From: Candidatus Brocadia sp.
GTDB taxonomy: Bacteria; Planctomycetota; Brocadiia; Brocadiales; Brocadiaceae
DNA length: 32,473 nucleotides
Direction: 5' to 3'
Assembly (NCBI GenBank): GCA_013360945.1
Contig: JABWAQ010000034.1
Coordinates: 1 to 32,473, forward strand
In this document: positions 8,328 to 17,555 of the stretch, piece by piece
Layout: each line of letters starts with the position of its first letter
How positions within the stretch are numbered: the first letter of the stretch is position 1
The notes under the pieces: generated by a model
What the model was told of the DNA's origin: nothing
The model's input: the letters and a program-made list of their open reading frames with translations, nothing else
The model's database searches: none
Made by a program: the position numbers and the translations under genes

Positions 8328-10538
8328 CTAGCACATTAACTCATCTGGTTCATAGATTAAAGACTTTTCAGGAGAGAAGCCGAGTTCATTGTGATACATA
8401 GCTTTGTTTACCTGAATAAAAATTCCCGGATGGACTTCGATAATAGCGCCTTCTTTATAAAGTTTTGCATGAACATACTTGGGCAGATTTACAACATATC
8501 TTTGAAGCTTCCGCATCAACCATTTTTCAGGACCCATCTTTTTCAGAAACTCTATTAGTTGTGAACCCTCTTCATAGCCTACTATTACCGGTGCAGATTG
8601 TGATTCATCAATCAGTTTGAATTTTTGTGCTGCAGAAAGAAAGCTGAATCGGAGTTCTCCATCAGGAGCAAGGTCCTTTAAAATGTTGTATTTATCAAGA
8701 TTATTTCCCTGAATCCAGTACAGTTCTTTAAAGAACCTCTCGAATCTATCAGGTGAAAGTGTATCCCCACTTTTATCAGCGAGCAACCTATGGCCTATCT
8801 CGGCAGCCTGTCTGAGGTATCCTGCTGGAATTTTACTTGGTGGAATAAAGATGAAAACCTTACCTTTCTCAAGGCGTCCCTCACGGTTGCATCTTCCGGC
8901 AGCCTGAGCAATCGAGTCAAGCCCGGCAATGGCACGATATACAATGGGAAAATCGAAATCAACCCCAGCCTCTACAAGCTGAGTGCTGACGACACGGGTA
9001 GGGAGCTTATTTATAAGTCTTTGTTTTATTTGATTGATAACCTTTGAACGATGTTCACCGCACATAAGGGCGGAGAGATGGAATGTGTCTTCCTTTTTTC
9101 CAGGCATCATCTCATATAAGGTTCGGCAGTCATCACGGCGGTTAACAACGCATAAGACAGACGGATGTTGAGCAATCTCTGACGTAAGATCTTCCCAGGC
9201 AATCGGTGTCAAGAGATCGTCTGGAATATGAACTTCTACACGCTCAAAATCCTTATGAAGCTCAAGAGGATTCGGAATAATCTCTACGGTATCTGCTAGC
9301 CCTTCAAAATGGTAATCAACAGCCTTGTGTGGTGTAAATGCTGGCTGAGTAGCTGTGCTGAGAATGAATGTAACTTTATAATTTTGGTGCAGTTCTTTCA
9401 GTGCATAAAGAATGGGATTTAGATATTCAGGAGGTAAAAGCTGCACTTCATCCAAAACCACGACACTGTTTGCAATATTATGAAGCTTCCGGCATCGGCT
9501 TGAGCGGTTCGAAAAGAGCGACTCAAAGAACTGAACCGAGGTTGTAACAATAACCGGTGCATCCCAGTTTTCACATGCCAACCTGCTCTTTACTGTCTCG
9601 CTGTATTCTTCTGAAACATCAACATTACAATGATGCTCAACAACGGCATCATTGAATATTTCTCTGAACTGCTCTGCCGTCTGCTCAATAATGCTCGTGT
9701 AAGGTATGACGTAGATAATCCGCCTTTTGCTGAATTTCATTGCATGGTTCAGTGCAAATGCCATAGACGAAAGCGTCTTGCCACCGCCTGTGGGAACTGT
9801 CAAGGTAAATATTGCAGACTCATGAGACGACTTTTCTATACACTGTCTGAGAATCAATGCTCTCTGCTTGTTGACAAAAGCATTATCAGCCTTTGCCTGT
9901 TTATCAACCATATAAGATTCAAAGAGCGGCAAAAGTTTGTTCAATGAAGGATAGCCTTTTCGTGTCTTTGCTTTTTCCGGCCCTAGAAATGACTCTGTGT
10001 CAAGGAAATCGGCATCAACAAGACAAGAATACAGCATTCGTATCCAAAGGGCATGTCCTTCTTTTGTCATGAACCTTTGTTTTGGCAGAGTTTTTACAAT
10101 AATATTGTGGGGAATATTTGAAAGAGGCAGGTTTTTGAAAAGTTCTACATTCTGTAACCGCTGTTCAAGGCTCTTTCTTCCGGCAATATCCGTTTGCCAA
10201 TCGGCAAGTCCAGCATGATGCCCTGCGATAAGATAGCTGAAAATTCGTCCTGCCTTGTTAAATCTCTCAACTGCATGGATTGCCCCTGCTGTTGAATGAT
10301 CCACTTTGCCGGGCTTTGTTTCTATATATGCATCTGCAGATGCAAGGAGCATCTTTTGAAAATCTTCCGAATACTTACCAAGGTCATGCCACAACCCGGC
10401 CAGATAAGCCCAGTCGCCTGAACCGAATTCATCGGCAAATTCTTTGGCAAGATTGGCAGTGTCGACAAGGTGTTTCTCCAAACGATGCCATTGCTCAACC
10501 GGCTTTCCTTCAAAACTATGCGCATAATACTCAGACAT
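8328..10538 (-). CDS. cas3: CRISPR-associated helicase-nuclease Cas3 (type I-C)
   Basis: The 736 aa join an N-terminal HD nuclease to an SF2 helicase. HD motifs: His51-Asp52 in 'LWHDLGKYSEDF' and the later 'IAGHHAG' pair near 107. Helicase motifs: Walker A 'PTGGGKT' (249-255), DEVQ (363-366, a DEAD/H-box variant) and 'STATQ' (394-398), then the C-terminal helicase lobe with 'AAGRCNREGR'. Cas3 is recruited by Cascade after R-loop formation and degrades the target strand. It is first in the operon. GGAGG lies 7 nt before the ATG, and this ATG overlaps the stop (TAATG) of a short reading frame that is itself a decayed cas3 start. Confidence 0.96.
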   Translation of the reverse strand: MSEYYAHSFEGKPVEQWHRLEKHLVDTANLAKEFADEFGSGDWAYLAGLWHDLGKYSEDFQKMLLASADAYIETKPGKVDHSTAGAIHAVERFNKAGRIFSYLIAGHHAGLADWQTDIAGRKSLEQRLQNVELFKNLPLSNIPHNIIVKTLPKQRFMTKEGHALWIRMLYSCLVDADFLDTESFLGPEKAKTRKGYPSLNKLLPLFESYMVDKQAKADNAFVNKQRALILRQCIEKSSHESAIFTLTVPTGGGKTLSSMAFALNHAMKFSKRRIIYVIPYTSIIEQTAEQFREIFNDAVVEHHCNVDVSEEYSETVKSRLACENWDAPVIVTTSVQFFESLFSNRSSRCRKLHNIANSVVVLDEVQLLPPEYLNPILYALKELHQNYKVTFILSTATQPAFTPHKAVDYHFEGLADTVEIIPNPLELHKDFERVEVHIPDDLLTPIAWEDLTSEIAQHPSVLCVVNRRDDCRTLYEMMPGKKEDTFHLSALMCGEHRSKVINQIKQRLINKLPTRVVSTQLVEAGVDFDFPIVYRAIAGLDSIAQAAGRCNREGRLEKGKVFIFIPPSKIPAGYLRQAAEIGHRLLADKSGDTLSPDRFERFFKELYWIQGNNLDKYNILKDLAPDGELRFSFLSAAQKFKLIDESQSAPVIVGYEEGSQLIEFLKKMGPEKWLMRKLQRYVVNLPKYVHAKLYKEGAIIEVHPGIFIQVNKAMYHNELGFSPEKSLIYEPDELMC

Positions 10539-10696
10539 TATATTCCTCCATACTCTAAGCTTACTCGGGAAACAAAGTCCACAGCGCCGAATTTATCGGC
10601 ACATTTTTTTGTCAGCCTGGCTACTTCTTTTAGATGGTCGTCAAGCCGTTGTTACGAACCTTGTACATTATCGGAATGGGCGTATGATTCTTTCAC
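10538..10696 (-). pseudogene. Decayed 5' end of a second cas3 (HD-domain N-terminus)
   Basis: A frame starting at GTG 10696, with GAGGAG upstream, reads VKESYAHSDNVQGS, then TAA at 10652-10654, then QRLDDHLKEVARLTKKCADKFG...EYGGI and stops in TAATG at the cas3 start. It aligns with the intact Cas3 N-terminus (SEYYAHSFEG...W-HRLEKHLVDTANLAKEFADEFGSGDW). The internal stop falls about where the conserved Trp before 'RL' would be. Similarity ends at codon ~42. The divergence points to a different cas3 lineage and not a copying slip of the adjacent gene. Confidence 0.8.
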
Positions 10697-11149
10697 GATT
10701 AATAACTCCTCAACTACCTAAGCCGAATAAGTTGGAAAAGACTTAATCCGAAGCACGAAAATTGTGAGATAACCCTGTCAGGTTTTAAAACCCTGACAGG
10801 GTTAATTTTTGGGCAAAAATGGGACTTTGTCCATGAAATAGGCAGATGACTAACCCGAACGAGTCGGAAAAGTTTATCAATGCCATTAGACTATTAGATT
10901 TTACCATCTTTCCACAGTTCAACACTCCTTACTATTGCTGTTTTCAAAAAACTAAACTGTTGCAATAAAAATATTTTCGCCGAAAATGTAAAATATTTTT
11001 TCTCAGATACTATTATCGGTATGAGCAGATTATCCTTAATCTCGTTTCATGGCGCCAATTCAGGCACCAAAGGTTGCTTTTGCCTTGTTTATCGGATTTT
11101 TGTGATTTTCATCGAAGGTGTGAGACTCTGGCGCTATGTCTTATTCGCC
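10697..11149. other. Non-coding stretch upstream of the cas operon
   Basis: No credible gene. It holds the hairpin at 10771-10803 and a degenerate direct repeat (about 26 nt, near 10719-10745 and 10850-10875, shared core GGAAAAG). AT-rich paired AAAATATTTT blocks lie at about 10965-11002. If the cas operon starts at the minus promoter near 11150-11177, this would be a ~450-nt 5' leader. Confidence 0.5.
10771..10803. repeat. Strong hairpin (12-bp stem) upstream of cas operon
   Basis: AACCCTGTCAGG (10771-10782) and CCTGACAGGGTT (10792-10803) are exact complements; the loop is TTTTAAAAC. On the plus strand AATTTTT follows, so it resembles a rho-independent terminator, but no rightward gene ends here. 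It is probably a dispersed palindromic repeat or part of the cas leader RNA. Confidence 0.75.
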
Positions 11150-11177
11150 ACAATACTAAATCAGCAGGCGATGTCAA
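11150..11177 (-). promoter_or_regulatory. Candidate sigma-70 promoter reading toward cas3
   Basis: On the minus strand TTGACA (11172-11177), a 16-nt spacer and TATTGT (11150-11155). The -35 box is perfect and the -10 matches 4 of 6. It is the best leftward promoter upstream of cas3, but about 450 nt from the vestigial ORF. Confidence 0.4.
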
Positions 11178-11199
11178 CCGTTTTTTTCCAAGAATCTGT

Positions 11200-11228
11200 T
11201 TGACAAGTCATGGAAAATTTACTATAAA
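11200..11228 (+). promoter_or_regulatory. Candidate sigma-70 promoter reading rightward
   Basis: TTGACA (11200-11205), a 17-nt spacer and TATAAA (11223-11228): a near-consensus promoter. No ORF of gene-like quality lies directly downstream, so it may make a long leader for eno or a small RNA through the repeat-rich segment. It lies back to back with the leftward promoter at 11150-11177, with 22 bp between the two -35 boxes. Confidence 0.45.
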
Positions 11229-11344
11229 ACTCTTACTTTTGTTTTTTGTAACCTACCTTAAAATACAGGCATACACAATAAATTGGGCATTTGGCAGCGA
11301 TTTTCTCTATACACGGCATATGTTGGTTAAAGACAACCCCCTTG

Positions 11345-11439
11345 CCCCCTTTATTAAGGGGGATTTGGATACTATTTTATTAAGAGGGATTGGTTGCGGT
11401 TTTATAAAGGAGGATTGGTTACTATTTTATTAAGGAGGC
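11345..11439. repeat. 25-bp tandem repeats beginning in a CCCCCTT/AAGGGGG hairpin
   Basis: CCCCCTT-TATT-AAGGGGG (11345-11362) forms a 7-bp stem. From 11350 a 25-nt unit (approximately TTTTATTAAGGRGGATTGGT + TACTA) repeats at 11350, 11375, 11400 and partly 11425; a further degenerate copy lies near 11537-11560. Reading frames through it only translate the repeat and I do not call a gene. Confidence 0.7.
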
Positions 11440-11668
11440 GTCAATAAATAAGGGTGGCAACTTTATGCGGATTTGTTATGCAGTTACCCTTCAACCCACG
11501 AACCGAGAGGATATCTTTATTTATTGTCACTGCCTAAGGATGATTGGTTGCTATTTTATTAGGAGGGGATTTCCTCAAGTTCCCATTAGACTTCGTCGTG
11601 AGCTCAGTCGAACGAAAAGCGGGATTCATGGGGTTGTCTAATATGTTATGACTCAAACGGCTAAAATG

Positions 11669-13592
<1,924 letters not shown>

Positions 13593-14900
13593 AAATGCAA
13601 AATCGGCATCACGCATCATTGCTTCTGCCAACACTACCATAAAAAATGACGCCCTGAATTATATTGCCGACGGTATCATCTCCTCCGCTACCGTACTTAA
13701 GACAGAAAATGAAAAGGATATTGCCGCAGCACAGAAGGCGGGACTTTCCGGAGCCATTATTGACCGCCTTCGTCTCACCGACAGCCGTATCAGGGGTATG
13801 GCGGAGGGTGTAAGGCAGATTGTCAACCTTGCCGACCCGGTCGGTGCATTCCTCTGGGGGCATACGCGGCCCAACGGCCTGCAAATTCAGAAAGTACGGG
13901 TACCCATCGGTGTCATCGTCATTATTTATGAATCCCGGCCCAACGTAACGGCCGATGCGGCGGCATTGTGTCTGAAGGCCGGTAATGCGGTTATCCTGCG
14001 CGGAGGCAAGGAATCGATCCACTCCAATATTGCTATTTACAGGATTCTCACCGCTGCCCTGGAAAAGGCAGGGTTGGATACCCGGTGCATCCAGCTCATA
14101 GAGGTTATCGAACGCGAGGCCGTTGACTATTTGCTCAAGTCGGATCAGTATGTGGACGTCGTTATTCCCCGGGGTGGTGAGGCATTGATCCGTACGGTAG
14201 TAGAGAAATCAACGATTCCTGTCATCAAGCATTACAAAGGTGTATGCCACACCTACGTGGATGAGTTTGCCAATCTCAGGATGGCCGGGGAGATTTGTTG
14301 TAATGCCAAGGTACAACGTCCGGCCACGTGTAATGCCATGGAAACGATGCTGGTGCATGAAAAGATTGCGCCAATTTTTTTGCCAAACGTAGCGGAAAAA
14401 TTACAGGGTGCAGGAGTAGAAATCCGGGGTTGTGACATGACATGTAAAATTTTAGACCATATAAAACATGCTACCGAAGACGATTTTTATCATGAATATC
14501 TTGATTTGATTTTAAACATAAGGGTGGTAAAAAACCTGGACGAAGCAATTAATCATATTACCAAGTATGGATCAAATCATTCTGATGCGATTATTACCGA
14601 TAACGTTAATAATGCCATGAAATTTACCAAAGAAGTGGACTCAGCGGCGGTGTACGTCAATGCCTCTACCCGATTCACTGACGGCTATGAATTTGGTATG
14701 GGCGCAGAGATTGGCATTAGCACGGACAAACTTCACGCCCGCGGACCCATGGGCATTGAGGAACTCACCTCGTACAAATTCATAGTTTTTGGGGATGGAC
14801 AGTTAAGGACGTAATATATCAAGGCCATCTATTTTTATAAATTTCTACTGATCTCCCTACAATCAAAAAAAATTATATTCCAAAATTTTGATAAAGATTA

Positions 14901-15080
14901 ATGAGAATTACCATAAATGACATTTCCAAAAGACATAATTACCAACAGTTTCAGAATCTTCCGGAAAAGGATCAATCCCGACTGCCCGCCCGGACAGAGC
15001 CTTTTGGCTGGATCAAGAGTGAGTTTTACAAACATCCTTCTAAGAATTGGCGCATTTTTCCCACCAAACCGTTGCATTAA
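14901..15080 (+). CDS. Possible 59-aa protein upstream of the globin-coupled kinase
   Basis: An open frame of 59 codons (MRITINDISKRHNYQQFQNL...EPFGWIKSEFYKHPSKNWRIFPTKPLH) ends in TAA 4 nt before the first possible start of the kinase gene. It is soluble-looking, basic and aromatic-rich, without membrane segments or a domain I recognise. No clear Shine-Dalgarno is seen (AAAGATTA only). It is shorter than usual annotation cut-offs. Its placement directly before the kinase with no other gene in the interval is the main support; it may be chance. Confidence 0.35.
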   Translation: MRITINDISKRHNYQQFQNLPEKDQSRLPARTEPFGWIKSEFYKHPSKNWRIFPTKPLH

Positions 15081-15101
15081 TGATTGAACAAGGTTGTTAT
15101 A

Positions 15102-17168
15102 ATGAAGGAAGAACACATCATGCCTCCTGGCGAGTTAAGCCTTAGCGAGCAGGAGCTTCGGACCCGTAAGGACTATTTGGATTTTACTGAGCGGGACGCG
15201 GCCTTGTTGAAGGAATTAAACGGACTTATTCATCAACATGCCGACAGCATCATAAATGAATTTTACAACCATCTCCTCCGGTTTAAGGAAACGCAGGCTT
15301 TCTTCCCGGATGAAGAAACGATCAAAAATCTCAAGTACACACAAAAGGAATACCTTCTCATGCTAACCGGGGGTGATTACGATGAGAAATATTTCAGGCA
15401 TCGTTTAAAAGTCGGGAAGACCCACGACCGGATAAATCTGTTCCCCAAATGGTATATTGGGGCATATTGCCTGTATCATCGGCTTCTTTACCCGCTTATT
15501 ATTGAAACATACAAAGACCGCCCCGACAAGATGACGGACTATATCCTGGTACTGGACAAGATCATGAACCTCGATATGCAACTGGCCATGGATACCTATA
15601 TCCACAGCTATCATGCTGTGCTGGAGGAAAAGGTGCGGCTTGCCGAAATACAAACCAGGAAGCTCGAGGCAGCCAACAAGGCAAAGAGTGAGTTTCTTGC
15701 CAATATGTCCCATGAACTGCGCACCCCATTAAATGCAATTATCGGATTTTCTGAAGTGCTTCGTGATAAGTTGTGCGGTGATTTGAATGAGGAGCAGATG
15801 GATTTTGTTATGGACATCCATAGTAGCGGCAACCATCTCCTGCAGATGATCAACGACATCCTGGATCTTTCGAAAGTAGAATCAGGTAAGTTGGAATTAA
15901 AATATGAAGAGTTTGAGATTGGTAAGGCTATCGAGGCCGTCTTAATAACACTAAAAGGCCTTGCCCTTAAAAAATCGCTGACAATTAAAACGATTCTCCG
16001 CCATTCCTCTGATCGTCTCTCTGCCGATCCTGTCAAGTTCAAGCAGATTATGTATAACCTGCTTTCCAACGCCATTAAATTTACTCCAGAAAACGGGAAA
16101 ATTTCCATCCAGACAAAATTGAACCGAGATAAAAAGGATTTCATTGAGGTTGCTGTAACCGATACGGGCATTGGGATAGCCCCCGAAGATTATCCAAAGA
16201 TATTTGTGGAGTTCTCACAGGTTGACAGTTCTTATTCCCGTAAATTTGAAGGGACCGGGCTGGGATTAGCGCTTACCAAAAAATTAGTTGAGATGCATGG
16301 CGGTAAGATAGGGTTTGAGAGTAAGGTGGGAGCCGGAAGTACCTTCCGGTTTACCTTGCCGATGTATTCAACTGCACCATTGAATAAGAGAAGAGAGGTT
16401 GTCCCTTTACCAGAAAAACCGGTAAGTCACGGAACGGTACTGGTGGTGGAAGACGACCCGAAAACCAGCGAATTGCTGTGCGTCTTTTTAAACAAATCAG
16501 GGTATCAGACAATTACTGCATTCGATGGTGAAGATGCATTGCTAAAGGCGAAGAAATTCAAGCCATTCGCCATTACCCTGGACATAATGCTTCCCAAAAA
16601 AGACGGTTGGGAGGTGTTGAAAGAGCTTAAAGAGGACAAAGACGTTAAAGATATTCCCGTACTGGTGATTTCCATTATAGATAATAAGGACATTGGCTTT
16701 GGGTTGGGTGCAACCGATTATCTCAGTAAACCGGTAAGCAGAAGTGATCTATTATCAAAACTAACCTCATATGGACTTCTACCCGTTGTCAATAACTCGC
16801 CTACCAGGGTATTGATTATTGACGACGATCCTAAATCGATCGAACTGCTCAACACCCTCTTAAGCTCTGAAGGATATGATGTTTTAAAGGCTTCAGGAGG
16901 AAAAGAAGGGATCGATAAGACTTTTCTTTATAAACCGGATTTAATCCTTTTAGACCTGATGATGCCGGAGGTAAGCGGATTTGATGTCGTGGATACATTA
17001 AAAACTTCGCCGGAGACTAACACCATTCCCATTATCGTGATTACTTCAAAGGATTTGACACAGGCGGATAAGGATAAGTTAAACCATTGTGTTTCATTGG
17101 TGGTAAAAAAGGGGATGTATTCCAATGAGCGGTTCCTGAGTGATATCGCAGCCTTAAAAAAACACTAA
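15102..17168 (+). CDS. Globin-coupled sensor hybrid histidine kinase with two receiver domains
   Basis: Counted from ATG 15102 (688 aa; a TTG at 15084 and an ATG at 15120 are alternatives). Residues ~25-175 are a globin-coupled sensor (protoglobin) with the proximal-histidine motif '[21 protein letters not shown]' (His108). A short coiled coil leads to a HisKA domain with phosphoacceptor His204 in '[16 protein letters not shown]', then an HATPase with 'NLLSNAIKF', 'DTGIGIA' and 'GTGLGLAL'. Two tandem REC domains follow (~440-560, Asp in '[11 protein letters not shown]'; ~575-680, Asp in '[11 protein letters not shown]'). There is no membrane segment and no DNA-binding output. It probably senses O2, NO or CO through heme, a relevant cue for an anaerobe, and feeds a phosphorelay. 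No cognate partner adjoins it. Confidence 0.9.
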   Translation: MKEEHIMPPGELSLSEQELRTRKDYLDFTERDAALLKELNGLIHQHADSIINEFYNHLLRFKETQAFFPDEETIKNLKYTQKEYLLMLTGGDYDEKYFRHRLKVGKTHDRINLFPKWYIGAYCLYHRLLYPLIIETYKDRPDKMTDYILVLDKIMNLDMQLAMDTYIHSYHAVLEEKVRLAEIQTRKLEAANKAKSEFLANMSHELRTPLNAIIGFSEVLRDKLCGDLNEEQMDFVMDIHSSGNHLLQMINDILDLSKVESGKLELKYEEFEIGKAIEAVLITLKGLALKKSLTIKTILRHSSDRLSADPVKFKQIMYNLLSNAIKFTPENGKISIQTKLNRDKKDFIEVAVTDTGIGIAPEDYPKIFVEFSQVDSSYSRKFEGTGLGLALTKKLVEMHGGKIGFESKVGAGSTFRFTLPMYSTAPLNKRREVVPLPEKPVSHGTVLVVEDDPKTSELLCVFLNKSGYQTITAFDGEDALLKAKKFKPFAITLDIMLPKKDGWEVLKELKEDKDVKDIPVLVISIIDNKDIGFGLGATDYLSKPVSRSDLLSKLTSYGLLPVVNNSPTRVLIIDDDPKSIELLNTLLSSEGYDVLKASGGKEGIDKTFLYKPDLILLDLMMPEVSGFDVVDTLKTSPETNTIPIIVITSKDLTQADKDKLNHCVSLVVKKGMYSNERFLSDIAALKKH

Positions 17169-17281
17169 GGAAAATTCGCTGTCAAAATTGAAGCAGTATG
17201 TAAGTATTTAACGAACAAACCCGAACTAAATGCAATGATGAAAGATTTATTTCTTGAGAAAGATCGGCAGGAGGAACAAAT

Positions 17282-17518
17282 ATGGAGATCAAAATGAAAA
17301 GCACCGCCTTCGGGGAAGGAGGCATAACTGATTTTCGTAAAATTGGCTATGGCGGGCCATGTCCGCCGGGTGGCACGCATAGATACTATTTCAAACTCTA
17401 CGCCCTGAATACGGAAATTAACCTCGATGCCGGAATTACGAAAAAACAATTGCTGGAAGCTATGAAAGGACATATTCTGGGTGAAGGGCAATTGATGGGG
17501 AAATATAAAAGACAATAA
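17282..17518 (+). pseudogene. PEBP/YbhB-family gene with in-frame internal deletion
   Basis: The 78-aa product has the canonical YbhB start (MEIKMKSTAFGEGG) and then jumps to the C-terminal half: 'ITDFRKIGYGGPCPPGGTHRYYFKLYALNTEINL...GHILGEGQLMGKYKR'. A complete member is ~150-180 aa, so roughly 85 central residues, including most of the ligand-site beta core, are missing, but the frame is kept. GGAGG precedes the ATG by 7 nt. Phosphatidylethanolamine-binding-like proteins bind anionic ligands and regulate kinases in eukaryotes; bacterial roles are unclear. The truncated form is unlikely to fold normally, so I call it a pseudogene. Confidence 0.8.
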
Positions 17519-17520
17519 TT

Positions 17521-17537
17521 GGTGGGCGATGCCCACC
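17521..17537. terminator. Hairpin between convergent genes
   Basis: GGTGGGC-GAT-GCCCACC forms a 7-bp GC-rich stem between the ends of the rightward PEBP remnant and the leftward histidine kinase. The T-tract is weak (AATTATT on the minus strand), so it may be a shared terminator or a dispersed repeat. Confidence 0.5.
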
Positions 17538-17555
17538 CTGCCAGGTTAACCAGAT

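Noticed and set aside
11074-11433. 119-codon rightward ORF
   Set aside because: Its end is a translation of the hairpin/tandem repeat (PLAPFIKGD...), it spans a likely promoter, and has no ribosome site or domain.
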